A stretch of DNA of 64,000 nucleotides from Paragordius varius. Lineage: Eukaryota; Nematomorpha. The notes under the pieces are model-generated. The model was not told where the DNA came from, searched no databases, and saw nothing but the letters and a program-made list of their open reading frames with translations. Position 1 is the stretch's first letter. Every line of letters starts with the position of its first letter. The position numbers and the translations under genes are program-made. Shown in pieces: positions 11,796 to 30,669 of this stretch. The stretch spans positions 9,672,001-9,736,000 of the forward strand of contig OZ176050.1 of assembly GCA_964247055.1 (NCBI GenBank), given 5' to 3'.

Positions 11796-14041
11796 TCAAC
11801 AAATCTTGCCAGTGATTCATACCGCACCTCGGCATTTTTCGTTAATTTTTGAAAAATATAGCTCATTTTAAAGGGATACGAAAATTTGTGGCTTTTAGAT
11901 TATAAGTCTAAAATTTGAATTTTAATATAAATAATGTTTTGCTTTATGATTATGATATTTTTTGAGAATAATATATGGTATATAGTATCTTTAAGCAAAT
12001 TATATTTAACATAATGTGCATTGATTATACGATTTTTAAAATACATAAATTGCCACAGTGAAACTAACTTTCTTAGCTAACCCGTAGGTCTCAAAAGCAC
12101 CATTAGAATCGGATACTCTAATTCATTAGTATATTTTTTGTGTGTAGTGCGTACATGTTTAGATCCCTTAAAAAGTGAAAATTAGAGATGGAAAAAACCT
12201 AAAAGAATTGTTAGGAATAAATTTCAATTATATTTTTTGAGTTTTCCTAATAAATGTATATCATGGTATTCAAATGCAAAAATGTACTGCATATATTTTA
12301 AAATACATCAACTTGATTTTAACTATTGGATTTTTTAATTATTTAGAGTTTGGTAAAAAATTAGCTATAAGTTAAATATATGACATATATATATTTTAGT
12401 TTTATTACCATAGCCTACCATTTAATCGGATTGTCGACATCTAACCTTCTATGGGGCATGTGGCGTATTAGTAGTCCTTTGATTAAATAAATGTTTGAAG
12501 TAAAATCATTTATGTCATTTTTAAATAAATTTTGCCAGTTTTTTGTAGCCAAAAAATGTTGTAAGCTATTATTTAGTTAAAATTTTAAGTGTTTAAATTG
12601 GTTTTATGCAATAAAACATTAAGTTTAATAGTTCATATAAATCCACAGAGACTGATAATGGAAACAAAAATTGATACAAATTGGACATAGATAGATATCT
12701 GGGTTTTAATAAAAGGAAGGGTTCCGGATAATTTTAACGTTTTTATGGTAAATCCTTAGAGATTATATGTCATCTTATGATAAATTTGTCTCTTTTAAAA
12801 ATATGATAATCTAATATTTTTAAATGTGTTTATATACTAAATTTAACATTTATAATTTACAATAAACCAATGGCATCTCATGAACTTTCAATACGAAACA
12901 AATAATTAGATTAAAAGCGATGCTTATTGTTAATTCAAACTAATTTTAACAAAAAGTATTTTTTTATTCAGTTAAAAATTTTTAGATTTAAAAATCGTAA
13001 ATGGTTTTGGTTCTTTAAAATGTAGTAACAATTAAATGGATATATTGCATTCGGATATTGCTTTAGACATTTCTACCTCTATAAAATCGATGCCACTGAG
13101 ATCATTTAAAAATCACATTCAAAATATGTGCTTAAAATGTATCATATATAACATCATATTAGCTTTGGGCCCGAAAATGTGGGAAAAAACGTCATCAAGC
13201 AATAAATGCAAAGGCTAACCTTCACTTGTTTGACTTTTTTGGTTGTAATAATATTTTTAACAACTATTAGTATGAGATATTTGTTTATAGAGTCTTCATT
13301 TAATTTTAGCTAAATTTATTGGTAAAAATATATGGTTATAAATGAAATGTCATATGAATGTAGAAGAATGAAAAGTATGAGAAATAAATTATGTATTAGC
13401 TATCAATCAACTGTTGTTATTGTGAATAAATACAAATTAACAACATCATTTTTTAAAACTAAAACCAAGAATCAAAAAAATATGTTAAGTCAAAATAAAA
13501 TAAAAAATGAGAGTTAAGGCGAGGTTTCGATATTGGGTAGTTGAAAGCCAAAAATACCTTTAAAATCATAATTATTTTACAAATAAAAAATTGGTTAATT
13601 ATAACATATTACAATAAGTGTTGTATTAGATAGGTAAGTGTACAAAAATGGACTGTGGTATAATTAAAGTTGTTAAAAACAAGATATAGCACAAATTATA
13701 TTGCAAAGTTTGTAATAAAATGTTTTTTACACAGTTAAAGCGCAAAATTAATGTGGAAAATATATTAGTATAAAATGCGCCTTGAGAAATAGACGCCTCA
13801 TGAGATAGGTAGAGTTTTTGGTAAATGTACAGAGACTCATATTTACGTGTTTTCACATACATGTATAAAAGTTTAAATAAAAATTTATATTTAAGATCCT
13901 CCCCATAGAATATAGTTAGTGCAAGATGATGAGTGAGTCAAGGGTCTAAGTTAAGTTTGATGTTAAAATCATTTGTTTTTCATTGTTGTTTTACATTAAA
14001 ATGTTAAAGGCTGGAATTATTTTGATGATGGTTGCTTGGTG

Positions 14042-20651
<6,610 letters not shown>

Positions 20652-20799
20652 TTTATGAGAATACAGAATATTTTGTAAATAAGTTGTTTGAAATGGTCAA
20701 TAGATAAACCAATTAGTTATATATGGTCGATGTTGACAAACATGGAAAAATTGATTTTTAACAGATGATGTGAAAGGTGTTGTAATGCAAAATATATAA

Positions 20800-23520
20800 T
20801 ATTATATAAATTTAGAAATGAATGATAAAAATCATAATCATAATAAAAACATTGGAAAAGGGACCAAACTGATGTTTTTGACTATAAAATGTATTAACAA
20901 TGCATTCATCTGCTTTGAAGCTAAACTTCCAAGAATGCCGAGGTTTAGATTTATAATAAAACAGTAATAAACGGTTTTTTGGCCAAAAATATGGTAACAC
21001 TTTATATCCATTTAAGGTAGTTTTAGACCTTAAAATCATCTAAAACTTAAATATCTGAAAAGTTATTGTTAGCATTGGGCCAAATTTAGGGGATTTTAAG
21101 TCATTAGGCAATGAAACAAAAAGTTTTATAAATGTATAATTATAAAAAAATCATCTCAAACTTTTTCGCCTCTATTCCATAATAAATCGTAAGCTGCTCA
21201 CCCAAATAACTGTATTTTACACATAGTGAAAAATCACGAGGTTAAAAAAGTCCTCGATGGAATATACCTATTCTTATAAAAAATTCTATCGGGTTTTTGC
21301 GAATGATTTAGGAAAGTTTTACACTTTTTGGTTAGTTCATGTCAGAAAATGGAGAAATTTGCGCACATTATGCTAAATAGGCTTCCTCCCAAAGATTATC
21401 ACTAAAATATATCGTAATCTACATGTAATAAGCAAAACAGTATTTTTTTAAAAACAATATTTTTAGACGGGGTTTCCGAAATTTTCGAATTCGTTCTTTT
21501 TAAATATGTTAGTTATCTTAAAATCGAATGCAAAAATTACGAAATTGCACTAAAAATATCAAATAAAAACAGTGTACAAAATCTGGGATCATGAAAAAAA
21601 ACTTGATGAAATAAATATATTCTGATAGAAAAATGTATCAGGATTATCCTGGTGTTTTTTTGGCCCTTACAAGTGAAATAAATATGTTTACACTTTTGTG
21701 CTAAGTGATCCGTATCAGAAAATGGCAAAATTTGACCAATTTTCGTAAAAAATTTTTTTTGATGTCTAAATACGTCATTCAAAAAGTATTACTAAAATAT
21801 ATCATAAACAACTTATAAATAAAACAATATTTTAAATTTTAATTTTTAGCAAAATTTTGTTAAAGAGTATTACTCTTTTTAGGCATGATAACGGCATAAA
21901 AACCCGTTTAAATATTATAAATGTGATTTTCTATATAATATGATGCTGAACATTTCTATCGCTTCAGAATTTAAATATTACGGTTCGTTTACTTTCAAAT
22001 TTTAATAAATTTTTATAAAAAACACAATTTTTTTTGAGATAAAATTAAGGACGAACGAATATTTTAATCAAAATTCTGAGGTGATCAAAATGTTCATCCT
22101 CTTATATAAAAAAAGTTTTTTATAATATCTAAAAGCGTTTTTATATCGTTTTCATCATGCCAAAAAAGGATGAAGTACGCTCCAACAATGCTAAAAATTA
22201 AATTGAAAAAAGAATGCATTTTTTAAAAAAATATTTTTTTGATGTCATTTAACATATATTGAACATTTTATCGCGCACGGGCCATTTTGCGTTTATATTA
22301 AAAGAAGAGCAAATTGCTTTAAGTAGTTTATGATATATTATAGTGATTTTTTGGGATGAAGCATTTAGCTTTCATCAAAAAATGTTTTTACAAAAAAATT
22401 TCTCAAATTTTGCTATTTTCTGATAAGGAGCACATACCACAATGTAAATACTATCTTATATCACTCATAAGTCCCCAAACCAAAAGAACCATGAGATTTC
22501 TGATACATTTTTCCAGTATATATATATATATATATATTACATCATGATAATTTTTTATGTACATTGCGTATGTTAAATTCAATATTAAAATATTTTTACA
22601 AATGTATACTTTTATTAAAAAATTTAATAGCATTTTGTCACAGTGAAACTTCATATTATTTTGAGGCATGATGAAAACGGTTAAAATTTTTAAGCTATTA
22701 TAAATCTACTTTTTCTATATAATTGATCTGGACTATATTATCGTCTCAGAATTTTTATTAAAGGTTAGTATGCTTGCAAATTTTGGTGAATTTATAACAC
22801 AATTTATATTTTATATAATGAAAAAAACAAAAAATCCAAATTCTAAGGTGATAGCAATGTTCAGCATTGTCGAATTATATATATAAGTGATATCTTAAAG
22901 CGGATTTTTACCGTTTCCATCTTCCTTCAAACTAGTATGAAGTACACATTAACAAAACATTGCAAACAAATTTTTTTGAGGTATCCACTTCATTATAAGT
23001 ATTTTGATTGATATCAAAATTTATATTTCTTAGAAATCAGCATAATCGGTTAATCTACTAAAAGTGTTTATATAATTTCTTAAAGTGTTTTCATACCATT
23101 TATACCATAAATCAGACCATAAATCTCGCTTCACCAAAATTTCGTTATAATAAGAGAAATCTATTTTCGGAAAGAACTTTTTTTGATGTGAAAATTTATT
23201 TATTTAAAATCTTTATTGGGCAATCTCCGCTCTTTCGCCCTTATTTTAAAAGAACTTGCATATATTGTACAGATAAATTTGAGACTTTACCCTATATCTG
23301 AAAATTTTAAAATTTATAAAAATATTGTTTACATATTGTAGTAATAATTTTTGGAAACAAATTTTGTCATTTTTTGATATGATGCAATTAAAACAAAAGT
23401 GTAAATAACTTTCTTAAATTACTTGATAAGGACCGAAACTAATAGCACCATGATAATCTTGATACATATTTCTATCAGAATATATACATATATATACGGA
23501 AGTAGTGTCAAGTTTTAACA
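20800..23520. repeat. Cluster of palindromic interspersed repeats (F1 family)
   Basis: No gene seen. Two head-to-head foldback units are recognisable, about 21.60-22.54 and 22.64-23.49 kb. Their ends read TCTGATAGAAAAATGTATCA and GGATTATC, then GGCCCTTACAAGTGA and ATCAGAAAATGGCAAAATTT, in opposite orientations at the two sides. Inner sequence shares CAAAATTCTGAGGTGAT, CATGATGAAAACGG and related strings. The same ends recur at 41.9, 42.5, 45.5, 46.9, 48.5 and 53.1 kb. No coding frame for a transposase was found. Confidence 0.6.
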
Positions 23521-24105
23521 ATACCTCCAATATTTTAATTATCAGTTTGTGTCAGGCGTGTATAAATGTGTAAGGTTGGATTTTATTAGCTTTCGTAACG
23601 ACCATGTCATCTAGCTTCGTTCATTCCACCTTAATGGAAAATTTGAGCTTTTGTGACATATCCGTATGAGAGCTATCTAACGCTAATACCGATCCAGACA
23701 TGCTGGATATGTGCAAAATTTGTATTTTTATTTCCCATTTAATATCTAGTGGTTTGCGCCAACCAATGTTTTGAAATTATATAGCAATAAAATATCACGA
23801 ATTACTTAAGCTTATTCTCAATATATTTATTTTTTAATTTATAATTTAATTATCTTTCAAGATTATATCTTTATGTTTCATTTGAAAAATAAAGTAATTC
23901 ATTAATTAATATCAATTTTAATTAAATCATCTCATGTTGCCAATTTTATTTTAATGATCAGGACTTCGAAACCAATATAAATTTTTGACAAACTAACTAC
24001 CTGGTTAAAAATTGTTTATTGGGAAAAACCAAAACATTTTTACGGCCGTTTTGCTTAGCATTTGGGTCTGATTAAAATCCTATACAATTACATTATCAAT
24101 TTAAA
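23521..24105. other. Stretch with no recognised feature
   Basis: I see nothing beyond AT-rich unique-looking sequence between the F1 repeats and the palindrome. Confidence 0.5.
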
Positions 24106-24559
24106 ATGTGTGTGCAAAAAAGAGGGTCATTTTGATTTAACGAAATTTTTTTTTCATGAGATAGCTTATAACCAGTGAATTTATTTGCCGCCAAAAATAT
24201 TATTTGTTGACAACCTAGTTTTGGAAATATTGAGAGAAAATCAACGGGCAAAAAGTGAAAATTAAGGATAATTAAGGATAATTCAAAAAATAATGATAAA
24301 GTTTGAGATATTATGGTTTATTATCATTTTAGGATAAATTTTCAATATATAAATAGCCTAAAAACATATAGTTAGGGTTTCTATAAAATTTAAGCTCAAA
24401 GATGGCGTTTTTCTTTTAACACACTCACAAGACAAATTTTTTTTATAAAACTATATTAATATAATTTTTATCAATTATTTACTAAGCTAAACTCACTATT
24501 AAAATCTTAACATCCATATTTTATGCAGTAAAACAACTAATATATCAAAATAAAACCAT

Positions 24560-25070
24560 ACGGATTTTAACAACTGTTATTACAAAATATAACCAATCCG
24601 TTCATTACCATTACAATATCATCTTTATCTTATGTTTCTTATCATAATAGAGTGCTTCTTAGTTATTAAATTGATTTCTATGAAATCCCTAAGTAGCTAC
24701 ACTCTAAATCTAGGCTCACCCCTAGAGTTAATTTTCAGTTTATTTTCAAATTTTCAGTTTAATTTTCATAAATTACATTAAATTTAATTTAAATTCGTAT
24801 AACCAACTGCATTTATACCAAAATTGCAAAGTTGGATATATATACGAAATCGATATGTGAAAACTCCAAGTCAAATAGTTGTGTCGTACTGATGAGTGCT
24901 AACAAGCACGAAACTAGTCTGCGATTACTATTGACGAAGGGTTTCACATATCGTTTATAATTTCTATTTATAATTTCATTTAATTGTATTTAATTATCCT
25001 TTATCATTATATTACGGATTTTAACAACTGTTATTACAAAATATAACCAATCCGTTCATTACCATTACAA
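24560..25070 (+). mobile_element. Hammerhead retroelement, copy C (partial tandem, 454-nt period)
   Basis: Begins and ends with the same 57-bp sequence in direct orientation (24560-24616 and 25014-25070, from ACGGATTTTAACAACTG to CCATTACAA), so the period is 454 nt. The arrangement is a 3' fragment of one unit followed by a complete unit, as in tandem copies of Penelope-like elements and animal retrozymes. Internal markers are CTTATGTTTCTTATC, GTATAACCAACTGCATTTAT and GACGAAGGGTTTCACATATC. It contains an intact hammerhead motif and no coding frame. It is inserted in the left arm of palindrome P2. Confidence 0.82.
24870..24935 (+). ncRNA. Type I hammerhead ribozyme
   Basis: Core CTGATGA (24889-24895), stem II GTGC/GCAC with loop TAACAA, GAAA at 24910-24913, then CTAGTC with predicted cleavage after C24919. 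Stem I inner helix pairs 24883-24888 with 24920-24925; the outer helix pairs GTCAAATAGT (24870-24879) with ACTATTGAC (24927-24935). Stem III is only A-T plus C-G over a two-base loop within palindromic ACTAGT, typical of hammerheads that act as dimers in animal retroelements. Confidence 0.87.
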
Positions 25071-25843
25071 GAAATATTGTTTTTTATTTTTACTTTTTTT
25101 GTCATCTGGTTAGTGTATAAAAAATTTATACCGTTTTATTTTGGATTCTTACATAAGTGAAAATACTAAGGATATAATTTATGCAAAATAGGATTTAAAA
25201 GGAGTGGAATATCAACCAACACTTACAAATCCTTGTAACAAGTTTGTTTTATGACAAATTAATATTTGTATTGGGATTTGTACGGATTGTTGGTTGATAT
25301 TCCACTAATTTTAAATCCTATTTTGCATAAATTATATACTTAATAATTTCCATTCATGTAAGAATCCAAAATAAAACGGTATAAATTTTTTATACACTAA
25401 CCAGATGACAAAAAAATGCAAAAATAAAAAACAATATTTTTGGTTATTTTGATATATAAGTATTTTTTTACTGAATAAAATATGAATGTTTAGATTTTAA
25501 TAGTGACTTAGGTAGTAAATAATTAAAAAAAATATTTTAATATAGTTTCATTAAATTTTTATATCTTTTAAGTGTGATAAAAACGCCATCTCCTGAGCTG
25601 AAATTTTATAGAAACCCTAAATATATGATTTTTGGCTATTTATATATTAAAAATATCTTCTAAAATGATAATAAACCATAATATTATAAATTTTATCATT
25701 ATTTTTGAATTATCCCTAATTTTCATTTCGATTTCTTCTCAATATTTCAAAAACTAGGTTGTGAAATATTTTGCGGCAAATGAATACGCTGGTCATATGC
25801 TATCTCATGAAAAAAAAAATTTTAAATTTTTTTGCACACAGTG

Positions 25844-26389
25844 AATAATTTTTGCTATGAAAAAAGTACTATTAAAATTAATATAATATAGAACGCATAT
25901 ATAAAAGTACTCAACAATCATTTAATATTATTTGTTGTTAAATTAATTTGTGCACTAAAATATAAATTTTATATTTATCATTGGTAAATGATGCTTATTA
26001 AGTATATTGAAAATCCATTTTTGAATCTGCTCCCACTAGTGAATAGTTATCAAGTTGATACCTGGATGCTGCTAAGCCTCCACTTAAGGATGCCCTTTGG
26101 AAGCGGTAACTATTTTTTGCAAATGTATATAAATTTTTAGAGGAAGGGCTTTCAGATAATTTTTGTTAAATCTGCTTTTTATAAAATTGCATATTTGGAT
26201 CAAATTATACTTTATTATTTTGATAATCACATGGGATTCGAAACGCAATTTGTTCCCTGCATAAAAAGTAAAATGCTTTATCTGACTAAAATAAAATAAC
26301 CAAAATTTTTTTCGAAATCGGGAATTCGAATTACATATGAGCTTGTTATCTTATTCCAGAATTATCATTGTTTATATTCATTAATATTG

Positions 26390-26428
<39 letters not shown>

Positions 26429-27236
26429 TATATAATATTTTTTGATAGTATAAATTGAATTCGAAGAAATTTTTTTATGCACAATGATTTGTAAACTTAA
26501 GGATATTGATAACAAAGTTTTTGCTTCCAAAAGAAAGAAAAGAATATATTTATAAGTTGGTTAAATTTAAATTAAGAACATATTATCCTATAGCTTTTGT
26601 GAAAAGGCTGTTTGATATTAAATTTATATACCACTGTAGTACGACTTTTTACGATAGGCTAAAATGTAAGCATTTTTAATATACTACAAGACATGATTAA
26701 AATGGTACAAAAAAATTTATTTTCAAACTACCAAATAAATTACACCTTATGCGAATTTATATTACTGGATATTTTATACTTTAGGTAATTTTAAAATGAA
26801 TAAAATATTTTGGAATATGTTAACCACCTCCAATAATTAATATTTTTATATTGTTTCCAATAAATAAATATAATGAATATGATATTTAATACTTTTTACA
26901 CTATATGAAGACTTAGAACAATATATTTAATACACAACGGATATTTTTATATTTTAAAAAATCTTTAATCTTCTTTATTTGATAATTGCAAAATTATATA
27001 GTTGTATTCAAATAGAAATTATTTTATAAAATTTTATACCTTTGCATAATTTTATATGCCAAACTCCATATTTCAATATTATTAGTTTTAAATAATTTGT
27101 ACGATTTTAAAATATACTTCATAATTAATATTGCTGTTATTTATAACGTATTATTGGATAGTATATTGATATTTTGGTTCCTAAAATTTTTTTCTAGGAT
27201 AGTGTAAATACTTTCTAGTTTTCTGATATCATCTAT
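25844..27236. other. AT-rich stretch without recognised genes
   Basis: Contains an AT microsatellite at 26392-26425 and otherwise nothing I can support. Confidence 0.5.
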
Positions 27237-29165
27237 ATATTTATAAAAATGGAAAATGCTGGCTTTGTGATCTAGTACCGGAAAACCGGTAGACCCATTC
27301 AAATCCAAACTTCGAAAAAATATAATCATTAATGAATGCCCCGACAATAGCTTCGCCCTTTTTTGAAATATGCCCCCAGTTCAGGCCCACCCTGTGTGAA
27401 AAATGGGTTTTTTTAAAAACAAGTCCACAAAAATCGTTCTTTGAGACAATTTTCCGTAGAACGTGTTGGACCATTCAATTTCAAATATAATTTTTGTTTC
27501 CTTATTTTTGATTGCGCCGAACATAGTCGTCTCGCTTTTTTAATTTAGGCCCTACACGGTCCCCCCTAAAATGCCACCTTTTTCAAAAAACAAAGTCCAC
27601 AAAAATATATTTTCGAATCGATTTTTTGCCCAAGGTATGAGACCGTAAAAATTCAATATGGATTCCACGTATTCCCTGTTAAAAGGCAAAAATTTTAGTC
27701 AAGCGTTTCTTTGATGATAGCTGCTAGGTAAGGAGCTACCCGCGAAAAACTGATTTATAATGTAACTTTGTGATCTGTTTCCGGAAAACCGGTACACCCA
27801 TTCAAATCCAAACTTCGAAAAAATATAATCATTAATGAATGCCCCGACAATAGCTTCGCCCTTTTTTTGAAATAGGCCCCCAGTTCGGGCCCACCCCGTG
27901 TGAAAAACGAGTTAAGTCAATTTTTTGGAGAACGTGTTGGACCATTCAATTTCAAATATGATTTTTGTTTACTTATTTTTGATCGCGCTGAACATAGTCG
28001 ACTCACTTTTCTGATTTAGGCCCTCTTTTACCCGCTACCCCCGTAAAATGTCATTTTTTCTAAAAAAACAAAGTCCACAAAAATAATTTTTTGATTGTAT
28101 TTTTTTCCCCAAGGTATGAGACTGTAAAAATTCGATAAGGATTTTTCGTATTCTCTGTTAAAAGGCAAAAATTTTAGTCAAGCGTTTCTTTGATGATAGC
28201 TGCTGAGTAAGGAGTATCTATCATATGTATAGGATGCTAAAAAATATATGGATAATAAAACATTATTTATGGTAATCTATATATTTATAAAAATGGAAAA
28301 TGCTGGCTTTGTGATTTGGTACCGGAAAACCAGTAGACCCATTCAAATCCAAACTTCAAAAAAATATAATCATTAATGAATGCCCCGACAATAGCTTCGC
28401 CCATTTTTTGAAATAGGCCCCCAGTTTGGGCCCACCCTGTGAGAAAAACGGGTTTTTTTAAAAACAAGTCCACAAAAATCGTGCCTTTGAGACAATTTTC
28501 CGGAGAACGCGTTGGACCATTCAATTTCAAATATGATTTTTGTTTACTTATTTTCGATTACGCCGAACATAGTCGTCTCGCTTTTTTGATTTAGGCCCTC
28601 TTTTTACCCGCTCCCCCCGTAAAATGCCACCTTTTTCAAAAAACAAAGTCCACAAAAATAATTGTTTAAATCTATTTTTCGCCCTAGGTATGACCGTAAA
28701 AATTCAATATGGATTCCACGTATTCCCTGTTCAAAGGCAAAAATTTTAGTCAGGCGTTTCTTTGATGATAGCTGCTGGGTAAGGAGCTAACCGCTAAAAA
28801 TTGATTCCTCATGTAACTTTGTGATCTGTTTCCGGAAAACCGGTGAACCCAATCAAATCCAAATATGGAAAAAATGTAATCATTAATAAATGTCCCGACA
28901 ATAGCTTCGCCCTTTTTTGGAATTAGGTCCCCAGATCGGGCCTACCCCATGTGAAAAACGGGTTGAGACAATTTTCCGGAGAACGTGTTGGACCATTCAA
29001 TTTCAAATATGATTTTTTTCACTTATTTTTGATCGCGCCGAACATAGTCGACTCACTTTTTTAATTTAGGCCCTCATTTTACCCGCTACCCCCGTAAAGT
29101 GCCATTCTTTTCAAATAAAATCCACAAAAATAATTTTTAAATCTATTTTTCCCCCAAGTAAACAA
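27237..29165. repeat. Tandem satellite, two A-B dimers of about 1.02 kb
   Basis: Four consecutive copies of a roughly 500-bp unit. Each contains CCGGAAAACCGGT (varying), CCATTCAAATCCAAA, AATGCCCCGACAATAGCTTC, GTTGGACCATTCAATTTC, AACATAGTCG and TTTCTTTGATGATAGCTGCT. Units starting near 27237 and 28258 share one lead (AAATGGAAAATGCTGGC); units near 27740 and 28780 share another (TGTAACTTTGTGATCTG). The spacing of like units is about 1,020 bp, a dimeric higher-order repeat. Open frames in it are repeats of one another and not genes. Confidence 0.85.
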
Positions 29166-29275
29166 TATATTAGTATGAATGCACCGTTTTAAAATTCCTA
29201 TAAAATTATATTTAAATAATGTTTCGAAATAATCCTCATATGTGGATGATTTTATTGTCCCTTATTTCAAATAGC

Positions 29276-29330
29276 CCCCCCCCCCCCCTAAAAGTCCGAA
29301 GGACTTCCTCGTGCTGCGTAGCAGCACGAG
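29276..29330. other. Poly-C run followed by two perfect short hairpins
   Basis: A run of about 15 C is followed by AAGTCC-GAA-GGACTT and then CTCGTGCTGC-GTA-GCAGCACGAG, perfect stems of 6 and 10 bp. This is sharply GC-rich against the local background. Function is unknown; a rho-independent terminator does not apply in an animal nuclear genome. Confidence 0.7.
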
Positions 29331-29689
29331 ATTTACGCTAGTTACTTATAAAATAAAAAATTTGTATTATGGATATGTCATATCCCATGTGTTATATTTA
29401 ATTCTTTTTGATATGTTCATTAACTATTTTTTGTGGTGGATTTGGATAATTATATAAACTTTAAAAATAATAATTTTAAAAACATTAAATATAACATGTT
29501 GTATGATATTCAAAACTTTGTTAATTAGCATTTCATAAAAAACTGTATGAGATTATAAATTAGATAATTTAGCAAATTGAACAAAAAATTGTTTTTAATT
29601 GGATATTATAAAAAACATTTGTAATATACAATTACATATGACTTAAACGAGATAGATTTGGCTACGTTGGCATTAATTTATTATATACC

Positions 29690-30655
29690 CTTTGATCGGG
29701 AATGTCGTAAAATCAAAAAAATCCCCTTTTGGATTTGGAAATCTTGGAAATGTTGTAGATAGAAACCCTCTTAGATTTGGATATCTTGGATAATTTGTGG
29801 ATAGGAAGAAACCGTTAGGATTAGGTTATCTTGGATATATGGAACCGAAAAGAGTCTTTTGGATTCGAACACTTTGGATAATTTCATGGATACAAAGAAA
29901 CCCTATGGATATGAATATTTTGTTTCATATTTTAAAAACCCTTGTGGATTTTAACGCTTTGGATAATTTCATGGAGAAGAAACCCTCGTGCATTTCAACA
30001 CTTTGGATAATTTCATGGATATTATGAAACTCTCGTGGATTTGAACACTTTGGATAATTTCATGATTAAACAAACATTTTGGATAATTTCATGGATAATA
30101 AGACACCCTCGTGGATTTGAACACTTTGGACAGTTTCATGGATATTACGAAACCCTCTTGGATTTCAACACTTTGGATAATTTCGTCGATAGTAGGAAAC
30201 CTTTGTGGATTTGAACACTTTGCATAATATCATGGATATTAAGAAACCCCTGTGGATTTTAGCACTTTGGATAATTTCATTGATATTAAGAAACCCTCGT
30301 GGATTTTTAGATAATTTCATGATTGAGAAACCCACGTGGATTTGAACACTTTGGATAATTATTTCGATAAGAAACCCTCGTGGATTGAACACTTTGCATA
30401 ATACCATGGATATTAAGAAAACCTCGTGAATTTCGACATTTGGATAATTTCATGATTAGAAAAGACTCCTGGATTTCAACACTTTGGATAATTTCATAGA
30501 GATTAAGAAACCCTCTGATTTGAACACTAACATGCATTATAAGAAACCCTCGTGGATTTCAACACTTTGCATAATAATATTATGATTTAAATATTTTATG
30601 GATAGGAAACACTGTGGATTCGAAACTTTGGTTAATTTTATGGATATTTTTTAAT
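29690..30655. repeat. 46-48-bp minisatellite, left block
   Basis: Degenerate tandem units with the consensus parts AAACCCTCGTGGATTT, CAACACTTTGGATAAT and TTCATGGATATTAAG. About 20 units are readable before the array is interrupted by a LINE. Open frames here repeat FKSTRVS/RGFL-like peptides and are array translation, not genes. Confidence 0.9.
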
Positions 30656-30669
30656 CGAAAGATAAAGGT

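Larger units (their letters stand above)
8784..14041. other. Gene-free stretch between ATG3 and calmodulin
   Basis: No conserved protein motif or structural RNA was recognised on either strand. Content is AT-rich, with scattered direct short duplications (for example AAATTAACGGTGGACTTTCG twice near 10.91-10.97 kb) and one foldback repeat listed separately. The end nearest 14 kb presumably includes the calmodulin 3' untranslated region. Confidence 0.6.
24106..25843. repeat. Long palindromic element P2, interrupted in its left arm
   Basis: Arms of about 550-600 bp are inverted copies: the right arm 25288-25843 (GTTGGTTGATATTCCACT, ACTAACCAGATGAC, GAAACCCTAAATATATG, CTATCTCATG) matches the left arm in reverse complement at 24106-24559 and 25071-25222. 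The left arm is split by a 511-bp ribozyme element, so the palindrome came first. Outer ends read GTGTGTGCAAAAAA and, reversed, CACTGTGTGCAAAAAA. No protein is encoded. Confidence 0.8.

Noticed and set aside
24870-24914. Type III hammerhead using the GTC at 24882-24884
   Set aside because: Only three bases would remain for stem I and stem III would mismatch; the type I layout pairs fully.
27141-28530. Repeated open frames near the FEWVYRFSGT peptide
   Set aside because: They occur at the same place in each satellite unit and carry no known domain.
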